Assembly: GCF_938045345.1 (NCBI RefSeq)
Contig: NZ_CALIMS010000005.1
Location: 87,534 to 151,533, forward strand
Origin: an uncultured Campylobacter sp.
GTDB lineage: Bacteria > Campylobacterota > Campylobacteria > Campylobacterales > Campylobacteraceae
Reading direction: 5' to 3'
Length of the DNA: 64,000 nt
The notes under the pieces are model-generated. The model saw only the letters and a program-made list of their open reading frames with translations, searched no databases and was not told the DNA's origin. This document shows, one piece after another, positions 16,043 through 25,470 of the stretch. The stretch's first letter is position 1; the number at the start of each line of letters is the position of its first letter. A program made the translations under genes and the position numbers.

Positions 16043-18670
16043 ATGGACAAGCTGGATAAAGAGGAGCTTGCAGAGGCGTTTGTTGCTAGACTCAAAGCTT
16101 TAGCGCGTAGCGGCAGCGCCGGTCTGCGTGAGCTTGATCGCGAGTTTTACGGATTTAGCGTGAGGCTTGGCGTGCGTTACGACTTCGCCGGCAAGTTTAG
16201 CGTCTCGCAGATAAGCGGCGGCGAGCGCGCACAGCTGCATTTCGCAGATATCGCGCAGTTTGAGGCTCATGCGCGCGAGTGCTTACGCGCGGCGAGCGCG
16301 GATGCGGAGCTAAGCGAGGCCTTTATGCTACGCCTGCGTGCAGATCCCCAAAAAGCCGCTATGAATGCGGATCAAATCATAAAATTTCACGATTTTAAGC
16401 CCTTTAGCGTTCAGCTGCGTTGTGAGCATTGCGGCGGATCTGGTAGGAGACGCTGCAAAGGCTGCGAAGGCGCAGGCAAGGCGCCGTGCGCTAACTGCGG
16501 CGGGCGCGGGCGCTTAATCTGCCCCGATTGCAAGGGCGCCGGTGGCTATAGCCGCGCGGCATTAAGCTCTATGGACGCTCATGCGCGCGGCCTTTCTGGA
16601 GGCGACTCTGCAGGCTCTGCGCCAAATTCTATGGGCTATCGCTTCATTCCCTGCGCTAGTTGTGGCGGTAGCGGCTCGCGCATTTGTCCCACTTGCGGCG
16701 GCGCAGGCAGATTGCGCTGCGAAAAGTGCGGCGGTGCGGGCGATTTTCACTGCGATCACTGCGATGGGCGCGGGTATTTCACTCGCACCGGCAAAGTATC
16801 CGTTCATGCCCGCCCGAGCGTCAGTATAGGCGCTAGCTCGCAGGTTTTTGGGCGCGAGCTGCTGGAGTTTTTATGCAGCAAGGGCGTAGGTTTTGCGGCG
16901 CGCAGACTTTTGTTTCGTCTAAGCTCGCTGCGAGCGGCGCAGGGCGGCTGCGAAGCGGTATTTAGCGCGGAGGAGGAGTTTTTGCGCTTGAGTTTTGCCG
17001 TCTGCGGCAAGGCTTACGATGCGGCGTGCTTTGGTGGCGCGACATTCGTAAGACCTAATTTTTTGGACGAAGTTTTTGCGCCGGAGCTTGCGGCGGCACG
17101 CAGCGCGCCCGCCAGGCTAGGGCAGAACGATGCGCAAAGCCTTTTTACGCTGTTTCGCGCAAAGCCTGTGCTGGATGTGACGATGCGTCTAGCTAGTGCT
17201 AAGTTGCGCGGCGAGACGCTAAATCTCGAGCAGTTGCGTGGCGCGGATGGACATTTTAACTTTGCAAATTTTGCCCGCAGCGCGGCTGATCGCGACGCTT
17301 TGAGCCTTGCAAAAGACGCTTCGCGCAAAGAAAATCTCGAGGGCGGCGCGAGCGTAAAATTTGCGGGCACGAAATTCGCGAGCGCTTCGGCAAATTCTAT
17401 GGGCACGGAAGATAATCGCTTGGGGTTGCGCGGAGAGCAAGGCAGGTTCGCAGGAGGAGTGAGCGGCGGCATAAAATTTACAGGGGCGGATCTTTCGGAA
17501 AGCGGAGAGAATTCTGCCAGCGATTTTGATGCTAGGCAGCAAAGCGACGAAGCTCGCGCGCAGAATGGATCTAATTTTGCAGGCTCGCAAGAGGGCTTAA
17601 GCGGCACTTCTGATCGCACTGCGGAGGGTCTTTATGAATTACGCGGCGAGCGAGATTACCGAGATTTAAGTGTCTTGAATGCTCAAAATTCCACAAATTC
17701 CATAGACTCCGCCGCAATAAATTCCGAAAATCTAGCCGCTGCAAAATTTAAAAATCGCACGAATACGCAAGATCCTGCGTCAAATTCTAAAATTTCGCCC
17801 TTTGCACGATTAAAGAAATTCTTTTTCCCACGTTCTTTGCGCGAGGATTGCGCGCAGAGTTTCGCCGCGGCGATTATGCGCGTTTGCGAGGGCTTTATTT
17901 CGCAGCAATGCGCTCGCGATTTGGGCGGAGCGATGGCTGGGGCGCTTGGCGTGCTAAGTCCGCGATATGACCGCGCGGTGTGGTGCATAGGCGGAGGCGC
18001 GCTCATCGCAGCGGCTGCGCTGGCGTGCGAGGGCTGCTTCGAGATGATCTTTGCGGAGCATTATTTTTGGGCACTCGCGTGCGGCGTGGCAATCGCTGCT
18101 GTGGGGCTGTTAGGCGGAGGAGTGCTGTGGCCGGCAAGCGCAGTGCGGTGCGCTGTAAAAGCTCGTAAAATTCCGCGAGAGTATCGCTGCGGCAGAGGCG
18201 GCGGGGCGTTTGCTCGCTTTTGTAAAGCTCTGCTCTGCGCCGTTTTAGCTAGCGCAATCTACGGAGGTGCGGCAAATACGGGCTACGTGCCGAAAACCGG
18301 CGCAGCAGGGCTGCTGCGAGGGTGGATGCCTACATTTTTTGAGGACAAAAATTCCGCTTCTGCGAGTGATGGCATAAATTCTGCAGACGAAAATTCTACG
18401 AGCACAAGCTCTAGCGGCTCTGAAAGCCCTGCTTCAAATTCCGCTTCCGGGGCGACTAAGGATTCCGCTGCGATGCAAAAGGATAAAATTTTATATATCC
18501 AAAAAAGCATCGGAGCCAAGCAGGATGGGATTTTTGGCGCACGCACGCTAAAAAAGGCGAGAGAGGTTTTGGATCAAAATCTAAGCGGCGTCGATGAAAT
18601 TTACGAAGCTCTAAAAAGCAAAGAGCAGGCGAGAACGAACCCGAACCCTAGCGATCAAACTGCGCCTTAA
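16043..18670 (+). CDS. Unknown membrane protein: two DnaJ-like zinc fingers and a peptidoglycan-binding-like tail
   Basis: 875 residues from the ATG at 16043, chosen over an in-frame TTG at 16013 because AAAGGAG lies 5 bases before it. Residues 127-163 and 204-240 each hold four CxxCxGxG-type motifs (first Cys at 127, 138, 149, 160 and 204, 215, 226, 237), the spacing of the DnaJ zinc domain, but there is no J domain. A Ser/Ala/Asn-rich disordered stretch (~420-590) follows. Next come two hydrophobic segments near 649-697 and a third near 726-747. After another Ser/Ala-rich linker, residues ~813-842 (YIQKSIGAKQDGIFG then ARTLKKA) resemble a PG_binding_1 repeat. The arrangement suggests a cytoplasmic zinc region anchored in the inner membrane with a periplasmic wall-binding end. 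I cannot assign a function. Confidence 0.75.
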   Translation: MDKLDKEELAEAFVARLKALARSGSAGLRELDREFYGFSVRLGVRYDFAGKFSVSQISGGERAQLHFADIAQFEAHARECLRAASADAELSEAFMLRLRADPQKAAMNADQIIKFHDFKPFSVQLRCEHCGGSGRRRCKGCEGAGKAPCANCGGRGRLICPDCKGAGGYSRAALSSMDAHARGLSGGDSAGSAPNSMGYRFIPCASCGGSGSRICPTCGGAGRLRCEKCGGAGDFHCDHCDGRGYFTRTGKVSVHARPSVSIGASSQVFGRELLEFLCSKGVGFAARRLLFRLSSLRAAQGGCEAVFSAEEEFLRLSFAVCGKAYDAACFGGATFVRPNFLDEVFAPELAAARSAPARLGQNDAQSLFTLFRAKPVLDVTMRLASAKLRGETLNLEQLRGADGHFNFANFARSAADRDALSLAKDASRKENLEGGASVKFAGTKFASASANSMGTEDNRLGLRGEQGRFAGGVSGGIKFTGADLSESGENSASDFDARQQSDEARAQNGSNFAGSQEGLSGTSDRTAEGLYELRGERDYRDLSVLNAQNSTNSIDSAAINSENLAAAKFKNRTNTQDPASNSKISPFARLKKFFFPRSLREDCAQSFAAAIMRVCEGFISQQCARDLGGAMAGALGVLSPRYDRAVWCIGGGALIAAAALACEGCFEMIFAEHYFWALACGVAIAAVGLLGGGVLWPASAVRCAVKARKIPREYRCGRGGGAFARFCKALLCAVLASAIYGGAANTGYVPKTGAAGLLRGWMPTFFEDKNSASASDGINSADENSTSTSSSGSESPASNSASGATKDSAAMQKDKILYIQKSIGAKQDGIFGARTLKKAREVLDQNLSGVDEIYEALKSKEQARTNPNPSDQTAP

Positions 18671-18726
18671 CGATAAACCCGCGACTTAGGCTTGGCGAGC
18701 AATCTTAAAAACCACAAAGGACGAAA

Positions 18727-19359
18727 ATGAAAAATAAAATTTTAATTCTAGCGCTCGCTGCGGCGCTTTCCGCAAATTTCGTGCTTGCCGAAAATTTTGA
18801 AATCACTGCAGACGATATAAGCTGGGCTACGAAATCCTGCGATAAGGGCGATGTGAAGGCGTGCGGGGCGTTGGCGCAGGTTTACAATTATGGCTGGGGC
18901 GTGCCGCAAGATCTGCTAAAGGCTGCGCCGTTATACGTCAAAGCTTGCAAAGGCGGCGATGTGGAGTCGTGCGTAAATTTAGGCATTTTGTATCAAAGCG
19001 GAGAGGGGATGCCGCGCGATGAGGCAAAGGCGGCGGAGCTGTTTGACAAAGCCTGCGATGACGGGCATGCGATAGGCTGCAGTAACGCAGGCTCTGCGTA
19101 TATCAGAGGCAGAGGCGTGCGCAAAGACGCTATAAAGGGCGTAGGTTACTATGTGCGCGGTTGCGACATGGATATCGTGGACAGCTGGCTTGCGTGCTTA
19201 AATTTAGCGCGTCTTTACGAGGGCAGTGATAATGTTAAAGCCGTGCAGTACTACAAAAAAGCTTGCGAGCTGGGCGGCAAGGATAGGTTTATGAGCTCGG
19301 TAGCGGAGCATGAAAGGGCATGGCAAAGCTCATGCGAAAGCTACGAAAGGCTTAAATAG
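18727..19359 (+). CDS. Secreted Sel1-repeat, cysteine-rich (Hcp-like) protein
   Basis: 210 residues. A signal peptide (KILILALAAALSANFVLA) is followed by four to five Sel1-like TPR units of about 36 residues, each with a GDVxAC, GxxVPQD or GRGVRKD-type turn. Cys residues recur in pairs (KSCDKGDVKACG, KACKGGDVESC, KACDDGHAIGC), the hallmark of the Helicobacter/Campylobacter cysteine-rich Hcp family, whose units are each pinned by a disulfide. Periplasmic or secreted location is expected. Substrate and function are unknown. It lies 56 bp after the zinc-finger membrane gene, possibly co-transcribed. Confidence 0.85.
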   Translation: MKNKILILALAAALSANFVLAENFEITADDISWATKSCDKGDVKACGALAQVYNYGWGVPQDLLKAAPLYVKACKGGDVESCVNLGILYQSGEGMPRDEAKAAELFDKACDDGHAIGCSNAGSAYIRGRGVRKDAIKGVGYYVRGCDMDIVDSWLACLNLARLYEGSDNVKAVQYYKKACELGGKDRFMSSVAEHERAWQSSCESYERLK

Positions 19360-19528
19360 CCGCGAAAATCTATGCTTTGAAGCAGACCCTCGCGCTCGCC
19401 GTGGCTACGGAGCAAGAACCCTAGCGGATTTCGCATAAATAGCGCAAATCTAAACATCAAGTATCCTGTAGAAGCGGAAGCATAACGGCGTAAGTTCTTA
19501 GCGCGCTCGTATTTTAGGAGACAAAATC

Positions 19529-20089
19529 ATGACTACGATAGCGCTAATCCGCCACGTTACGCTGCTGATCGATCGCGGCGTGTGCGACGCCGCAGAAGCG
19601 GCACGGCGCGTAATCCTGTACGATACTACGCAAAGCTTAGCTTTGTGGCAAACCGATAAATTTAAAAATAGCGCCGCATACGAAAAGCTCGCCCGTATAA
19701 GCCGAGTATGCTCATCGCCACTGCCGCGCGCCGCGCTTACGGCGCAAAAGCTATTCCCGCAGCGGGACATAGAGTATTTGGAGGCTTTGCGCGAGTTTAA
19801 TCTACGAATATTCCCCGTGCCGCTAATAAAAATGCCGTTTGATTACTGGCTCGAGCTCTCGCGCCTGCTGTGGCTGTGCGGCATGAACCCTAGCGGCGCA
19901 AGCGCGAAAGCAGAACGGCGGCGCGCGCTTGATCTGGTGCCGTCGCTGCTGGAAGCGGACACGGCGGTGATCGCGCACGGCTTTGTGCTGCGCGTCATAC
20001 GCCATAGCGCGCGGCGGGCGGGCTATCGCCTGATATACCGCTTTTGCGAAGGCTGCTTTTGCGTAGAAATTTGGCAGCGCGCCGCGTAA
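19529..20089 (+). CDS. Histidine phosphatase superfamily protein
   Basis: 186 residues with the phosphoglycerate-mutase-like layout: ALIRHV at 5-10 (Arg-His of the RHG box, with Val in place of Gly), SSPLPRAALTAQKLF (second Arg), EALREFN (acid) and VIAHGFVLRVI (second His). All four catalytic pocket positions are present. Substrate is unknown; relatives include alpha-ribazole phosphatase and SixA, and the context gives no hint. The ATG follows TAGGAGAC. Confidence 0.8.
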   Translation: MTTIALIRHVTLLIDRGVCDAAEAARRVILYDTTQSLALWQTDKFKNSAAYEKLARISRVCSSPLPRAALTAQKLFPQRDIEYLEALREFNLRIFPVPLIKMPFDYWLELSRLLWLCGMNPSGASAKAERRRALDLVPSLLEADTAVIAHGFVLRVIRHSARRAGYRLIYRFCEGCFCVEIWQRAA

Positions 20090-20582
20090 AGATACAGCTC
20101 TGCGCGAAAATTTGAAATTTTGCGTTTTGTAAATTTTAAATTTAATGCGCCGTTTGGCAGCTATCGCGAGACGGCGAAATTTTATAATGTAATGGGCGTT
20201 GCTTTTTGAATACGGATAGCCCGCCGCCGCGAAGTAAAATTTAAACCATACGGCGCGAGCTAAATTTAGCGCCTCTTTCCGCTTGCTTGGCGCGCAGGCT
20301 GTGTTTACGACGCCCAAAATAGAGCGGTCTCGGTTGTGCGCTTGCGTTTTAGAGTGAGAGATTGCGTCGGTTAATTCCGCGCGCAGTATTCGGTAAAGCT
20401 CGCTCGCGCAAGGGATAAAATTTTGCGCGAGCAGAGCGATCTAGCTCAATCCGCACGCTTTAAATTTAGCCATGCTCTACCGAAGCTAAAATCTCTCTTC
20501 GCTGCGCATTTAAAATTTACCGCTTATCGCAGTCTATCCCGCTTCACAAACTCGTAGTAGCCGCATTTTTAAATTTGCCTGC
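20090..20582. other. Intergenic stretch, nothing identified
   Basis: Lies between converging genes. It is GC-rich with several AAATTT and AAAATTT words. An antisense open frame that reaches into the phosphatase gene has no ribosome-binding site and unlikely composition. Confidence 0.5.
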
Positions 20583-21689
20583 TCATTGCAGCTTACCTCT
20601 GCATAGCACGGGGATCTTTTCTACGACCTCGCCGCCGCTAACGAGGTAGGCGAACTCGTGTAAATTTACGACGGGGCAGATGTGGTTTGGATAAATTTCG
20701 AGCCGATCGCCCACGCGCACGGCGTCTCGTAGCGCTCTGTCGTAGATGATCGCGTGCTCGTCGTAAACGCCATTTATCCACACCTCCGTACCCTTTATGC
20801 GTCCGAGCCCAGGCGTGGCGGTGAAGCCCTCGGTGCGCCTTTGCTGCGTAAGCCCCTTGGCACCGACGTCGGTGATGATGCGATTCGCCGTAGGTCTGCT
20901 GATGACGGTCGTAAGGATGCTTGCGGCGTTCATCGAATAATCGCCGTACGCCTGCGCCTGCGAGGCGTCCATAAAGATATATGTGCCCGGGCGGATCTCG
21001 GTGACGCCCTTTAAAATTTCAAAATCGTTGATGAGTGAGGGCGTCGAGCCGATACTAACGACGCTTGCGGGCAGAGCTAGCTCGCGCGCGATATCCGCAA
21101 ACTCTAGCGTGCGGCGCTGTGCGGCTAGGTGGATGCGCTCGCATTCGCTCTTATCGGCGGCCTTGTAGGAGTGGCCGTCGTGGGAGAACACGCCGTGGAA
21201 TTCTATATTTTTACAGCCTTTTAGAAATTTTATAAACGTCGCGAAATCCTGCTTTTCCACGAAGCCCGAGCGGTTTTCGCCCACTTCGATCTCGGCAAGC
21301 ACGCAGGCCTTCGTGCCGCTGCGCTCAAAGGCGCGCTCTATCAGGCTCGCCTGCTCTATGCTATCGACGCCGAAGCTTAAGTTTATCCCCGCGCGCAAAA
21401 GCGCGATGATGCGCTGAAATTTCAGCTCGCCCACGATCTCGTTTGCAATAAATATATCTTTCAGCCCGTTTGCCGCCATGATCTCGGCCTCGCCCGTTTT
21501 GGCGACCGTGATGCCCGCAGCGCCGATGCTCTCTTGTAGCTTCGCGAAATAGGGCATTTTGTGCGTTTTGGTGTGCGGACGCAGGCTCACGCCCGCGGCA
21601 TCCGCGTAGTTTTGCATCTTTTGCAGGTTGCGAAGCACGATCTCGCGATCAATCAGCAGCGCCGGCGTGTCGATCTCTGATATCCTCAT
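20583..21689 (-). CDS. DSD1-type PLP enzyme (D-threonine aldolase / D-serine dehydratase-like)
   Basis: 368 residues. The N-terminus has the alanine-racemase-like barrel start: DTPALLIDREIVLRN, then LRPHTKTHK, whose K41 should carry PLP. The C-terminal D-serine dehydratase-like domain ends with the His-x-Cys metal site in PNHICPVVN (about 336-338). Members cleave D-threonine-type 3-hydroxy amino acids or dehydrate D-serine using PLP and a divalent metal. Which substrate applies here cannot be told. The ATG follows AGGAGG. It is monocistronic. Confidence 0.87.
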   Translation of the reverse strand: MRISEIDTPALLIDREIVLRNLQKMQNYADAAGVSLRPHTKTHKMPYFAKLQESIGAAGITVAKTGEAEIMAANGLKDIFIANEIVGELKFQRIIALLRAGINLSFGVDSIEQASLIERAFERSGTKACVLAEIEVGENRSGFVEKQDFATFIKFLKGCKNIEFHGVFSHDGHSYKAADKSECERIHLAAQRRTLEFADIARELALPASVVSIGSTPSLINDFEILKGVTEIRPGTYIFMDASQAQAYGDYSMNAASILTTVISRPTANRIITDVGAKGLTQQRRTEGFTATPGLGRIKGTEVWINGVYDEHAIIYDRALRDAVRVGDRLEIYPNHICPVVNLHEFAYLVSGGEVVEKIPVLCRGKLQ

Positions 21690-22474
21690 AAGCTTCCTCC
21701 TAGTTAAATTTACGAAATTTTAATGCGTCCGCGCTTTAGTAGCTGCGCCCGTTTTGCGGTGGTGAAATTTTAAAATTTAGCGCGGCTTGCAAAGGGTAAA
21801 ATTTACCTGTCGCTCGCGAATAGCGGAATTTACGCGTTTCTCGCGAAAAATGGAATTTGCGCGCCGTAAATTTGTCGCTGCTTGCGAAACAATGGCTTAC
21901 TCACTGCAAATCGGCGCCCTTCGCGAAGCGCCTGAATTTAGACTATAAAATTTTGTTTACGCGTATTAAATTTAGCTTCTCTTGCAAAATTGCAAAATTA
22001 GCGCATCAAATTTAAGGATGCCTTCGCGAAGCGTTTAAATTTAGCGAGTAGATTTGCGTTTCCGCGCCGCACAGAGCAGCACCGGTAAAAGCAATACCGC
22101 GTGCCGCATGAAAAAGTCAAAATAAAATTCTAAAGTGCGCCGAGTAAAAATCAATATGCGCGCCGTACCGCTATATTCGCGGAGTTCTCGGCTCCGCTTC
22201 ACGCCGTTTTATTCCTCGCGTGCCTGTTTTTATTGCGGCGCATATTCGCGTTAAATTTTTCGGCGAGCGACCCAGCGGACTAGCCGTTTTGCGCTGCTGT
22301 CTCTGTTTTCGCGCCGCCGCCCGCATTTTTTTGATAAATCTCGTTTGCACCGCTGCCAGTGTTTTTTACTAAAGCTCGTTTTGTGCCGCACGATGCACAT
22401 CGCTGCCTATTTTAGTGCCGCCGCTCGTTTTAGTAGCGACACTTCATTTCTGGTGCGCCTCGCCTCGAGATTTG
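21690..22474. other. Intergenic stretch with dispersed short repeats
   Basis: No gene is recognised. The palindrome CTTCGCGAAG occurs twice (21919-21928 and 22022-22031), each followed by a (T)AAATTTAG-type word. Variants of CTCGCGAA...GGAATTT recur around 21810-21870. Short plus-strand frames from 22345 only overlap the end of the VWA gene antisense and look spurious. Confidence 0.5.
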
Positions 22475-23188
22475 CTATTTTTTGTCCTGAAGCACCTTGT
22501 CGCGCCATTTCGAGTTTGCTTTGTTGTCGGTCGCTACGTCTTTGGATATCTCGGCCGCCGCTTCGAAATTTTTACTCACGCCCTCTTTGGAATTCTCGTA
22601 TTTTAGAGCGTTTTCGCTTCTGATGCCGATGCTGCGTGCTTCGCTTGCGGCGTCGATATTAGCGCCCAAAAAGATAAACTCCCAGTCGTATTTCTCCTGC
22701 TTGTCGCTAATCATCTTCTTAATCTGCGCTTTGGAGTATTCGCGGCTTGAGTTTTCCATCCCGTCGGTGATGATGACGAAAAGCACGCGATTGTTTTTGG
22801 CATAGATGTCGGGCACGCGCTCGATACGCGCTATCGTGCTGCCGACGGCGTCAAGTAGCGCGGTGTTGCCGCCGGCGTAGTACTCTTTGGACGTTAGGTT
22901 TTCGACCTTCTTAAGCGGCGTGCGGTCATGGATGACGTTAAATTTCGTATCGAAAAGCACGGTCGTGACGCTGGCGTCGATGCCCTCTTTGCGCTCCTTT
23001 TCTATCATCGAGTTAAATCCGCCGATCGTGTCGCTCTCAAGCCCGCTCATCGAGCCTGATTTGTCTAAGATCAGCACCAATTCCAGGTGATTTACGCCGT
23101 CTTTATGATTGGGCGGTGTGGCAAGCTCTACACTTTTGGCAAACAATATGCCCGCAAGCGCGGCTACAAGAAGGATGATTTTTTTCAT
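22475..23188 (-). CDS. Secreted von Willebrand factor A domain protein
   Basis: 237 residues. A signal peptide (KKIILLVAALAGILFA) is followed by a VWA domain filling most of the protein. The MIDAS metal site is visible: DKSGS at 42-46, GGNTALLDA (Thr ligand) and ITDGMEN (Asp ligand). It probably binds a protein partner in the periplasm or outside the cell. It stands alone, without the MoxR, BatA or TPR genes that usually mark VWA chaperone systems. The ATG follows AAAGGAG. Confidence 0.85.
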   Translation of the reverse strand: MKKIILLVAALAGILFAKSVELATPPNHKDGVNHLELVLILDKSGSMSGLESDTIGGFNSMIEKERKEGIDASVTTVLFDTKFNVIHDRTPLKKVENLTSKEYYAGGNTALLDAVGSTIARIERVPDIYAKNNRVLFVIITDGMENSSREYSKAQIKKMISDKQEKYDWEFIFLGANIDAASEARSIGIRSENALKYENSKEGVSKNFEAAAEISKDVATDNKANSKWRDKVLQDKK

Positions 23189-23405
23189 AGGGGCTCCTTT
23201 GTTAAAATTTCGTTATTTTACTATTGTATCGCTTAATCAATGAAATTTTATCGCTAAAGCTTCGCCGCACGCCTTTGCTGGGTAAATTTTAATACGAATT
23301 TTGTTGCGGAATTTTAACGTATCCTTGCGAGAGACGCCGCAAAATTCCGCGTGATATAGAATTATGCGTGGCGCAGAATTTCGCTGTGGAATTTTAAAGG
23401 AGTAG

Positions 23406-23458
23406 AATTTTATGCAGCATGGAATTTTGCGTGCAAATTTTATGCAGCACGGAATTTT
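23406..23458. repeat. 23-bp direct repeat, 30-bp period
   Basis: AATTTTATGCAGCATGG... at 23406-23428 recurs at 23436-23458 with one mismatch. Further diverged GGAATTTTA pieces lie upstream to about 23340. It lies in the 280-bp gap between the EamA and VWA genes. Confidence 0.6.
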
Positions 23459-23472
23459 ATAACGCCGCAAAA

Positions 23473-24366
23473 TCAAGCGCCTGCGGATCTGCTCCGTTTT
23501 GCGCTGAGGTAGCTTCCGATCTCGCTTATCAAAACGCCTGCGAGGATGAGCGCCGCGCCTAAAATTTGCATCGCGCTTAGCCTCTCGCCGCCCACGAATA
23601 CGCCCATAATGCCCGCCGTCACGGGCTCGAGCGTGAAAAACAGAGCGGTTTTTACGGGCGTCGTGTATTTTTGCATCAAAGCCTGCGCAAAAAAGCCAAA
23701 AACCGTTCCCAGTAGGCAGATCACCGCCATCGCGACGAAAAAGCTTTTATCCATCACCGGCACGATGCTGACCCTCTCAAAAAAGATCGCCGCAAAGCAG
23801 CAAAGCACGCTTAAGCAGAGGATCTGTACGTAGGCGATGCCCGCTACGTCGCAGCTTTGCACGAAGCGGTTGGTTAGCACGATGTGAAACGAATACGCGC
23901 ACGCGCAGACTAGCGCCAGCGCTTCGCCCTTGCCGAGGCCTAGCTGCGTGTCGCCGATGAGATAGAGCCCAGCGATCGCAAGCGCGATGCCCGCGTAGGC
24001 GTAGGAGTAAATTTTATGCCTAAACAGCGCCGCGGCGATGAAGGGTACGAGCGCGACGTTTAGGCCGATGATGAAGGCTACGGAGGAGCTTTGCGCAAAT
24101 TTAAAGGCGAAGGTCTGCGACGTAAAACCCGCGAATAAAAACAGGCTAAGTACCGCGCCGTGCTTGATCTCGCGCGAAGTGATGGCTTTGAGCTTCGGGA
24201 AAAATATCGCGCCTGCGATGATGCTCGCGGCGAAAAAGCGCCAAAATAGCAGCACGAAGACGTTGTTGCTCGCAAGCGCCTGCGATGTGGGCAGATACCC
24301 GAGCCCAAAAGTGATCGCCACGAAGAGCATTCCGACGTCGGCTCTAAATTCCAAACTTTTATTCAT
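23473..24366 (-). CDS. EamA/DMT family transporter
   Basis: 297 residues with ten predicted membrane helices in two EamA repeats (about 5-140 and 150-285), as in RhaT/YdcZ-type drug/metabolite exporters. The second repeat carries the typical ...LEPVTAGIMGVFVGGERLS pattern (Glu-Pro in helix 9, then Gly-Glu). Substrate is unknown; such proteins export amino acids or metabolites. The ATG follows AAGGA. The C-terminus (SAKRSRSAGA) is cytoplasmic and basic. Confidence 0.88.
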   Translation of the reverse strand: MNKSLEFRADVGMLFVAITFGLGYLPTSQALASNNVFVLLFWRFFAASIIAGAIFFPKLKAITSREIKHGAVLSLFLFAGFTSQTFAFKFAQSSSVAFIIGLNVALVPFIAAALFRHKIYSYAYAGIALAIAGLYLIGDTQLGLGKGEALALVCACAYSFHIVLTNRFVQSCDVAGIAYVQILCLSVLCCFAAIFFERVSIVPVMDKSFFVAMAVICLLGTVFGFFAQALMQKYTTPVKTALFFTLEPVTAGIMGVFVGGERLSAMQILGAALILAGVLISEIGSYLSAKRSRSAGA

Positions 24367-24488
24367 CTATGTCCTTTTTGAAAATTTAAAGTCGTAATTT
24401 TACGAAATTTTAGGTAAAAAATAGGCTAAATTTTGGCGGAGCGATTTAGAATTTCGGATTTTAAAATCGCGAGTTAAATTTTAAGCGT

Positions 24489-24576
24489 CCAGCTCGTCTT
24501 TTTTGAGCTTGCGTCCGGCTCGTCTTTTTGGGCTTACGGGCGCTTGCGTTGGGCTCGTTTTTTTTGGGCTTGCGCG
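24489..24576. repeat. Imperfect tandem repeat in the gap 24367-24783
   Basis: Three diverged units share GGCTCGTCTTTTT(T)GGGCTTGCG, at about 24489-24514, 24515-24550 and 24551-24576. The rest of the 417-bp gap holds AAATTTTA words and no gene that can be supported. Confidence 0.5.
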
Positions 24577-24783
24577 CACTTGTTCGCACACTCGTTGCCG
24601 CCGCTTCGTTACGCGTAAATTTTATGGCTACTACTCGCGCGATCATTACGCTGCTTTGCTACGGCTTTTCATAATTTTATAGCTACTACTCGCGCGTGGA
24701 TAAATTTAAAATTTAATCGTCCGCGCCCTCTTTGTCGTTTTTTAGAATTTCTATGTTTGCGCGCTCATTCGCGCCTTTTAAGC

Positions 24784-25434
24784 TTATGGTTTTTTGAGCG
24801 CGGATTTAAGGGGAACTCTTGTCTCTTTTGATTTCATCATATTATAGCGCCTCTTTCTTATCTCTGCTTCGATAAATTTTATATCTTGCTGTGCGTATGG
24901 GAACGAGAGCGTGAAATTTTTTCCGCTTTGCCCGTCTTCTACTATCAAAATCGGCATCTCGCCCCTCATTCCTTTCTCCGTAAGGGCGTTTTCTATATCG
25001 ATCTTTGTGCTAAATTTAAACGACAAAAATCTCCACTCTTTCCTTACGGTGCGGCTGTCTATGATGACGCCCTTTTCAGATAACGGCAGTATGGCAATTA
25101 GCATCATTGCAAGACCCATCACGATCACGAGTGCGGTTTCTGCGCCGCCTCTTTGCATATGCCCGCCTACGCATAAAGGGTCGTTTGCATCAAAGCATGC
25201 AACTTTACCTCCGCCTCTTGTTGTTTTTATCCAAGGCTCATCAAATGCTACCAGCGAACCCCAGGATAAAAATAGCACGATAAGCATAGTTTTTGCTATG
25301 GGGCTAGGAGGTATGAGCCAGGCGCCCTTTTGCACGGTTTTATAAGAGGCTTTGCTTTTAAAAACCATGCTTTTTAAAATAGCAAGCCCAAACAGTAAAA
25401 GATTTATGCCGAATATCAAATATAAAAATATCAT
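24784..25434 (-). CDS. Unknown membrane protein (paralogue of the next gene)
   Basis: 216 residues with three hydrophobic segments (about 3-21, 47-63 and 103-121) and a C-terminal soluble part of ~90 residues with RKEWRFLSFKFSTKIDIE and SFPYAQQDIKFIEAEI. Two Cys lie in the loop (ACFDANDPLC). It aligns along its whole length with the frameshifted neighbour at 25471-26167, so the pair arose by duplication. The family is unknown to me. The ATG follows AAGG. Confidence 0.75.
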   Translation of the reverse strand: MIFLYLIFGINLLLFGLAILKSMVFKSKASYKTVQKGAWLIPPSPIAKTMLIVLFLSWGSLVAFDEPWIKTTRGGGKVACFDANDPLCVGGHMQRGGAETALVIVMGLAMMLIAILPLSEKGVIIDSRTVRKEWRFLSFKFSTKIDIENALTEKGMRGEMPILIVEDGQSGKNFTLSFPYAQQDIKFIEAEIRKRRYNMMKSKETRVPLKSALKKP

Positions 25435-25470
25435 GCCGCCGCCTTAAATTTAGATATTTTTAACGTTAAA

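Noticed and set aside
19823..20317. 164-residue minus-strand frame
   Set aside because: Mostly antisense to the histidine phosphatase gene; basic low-information sequence with no start context.
22345..22805. Plus-strand frames at the end of the VWA gene
   Set aside because: Antisense to a real gene with signal peptide and MIDAS motif; no ribosome-binding site or family signal.
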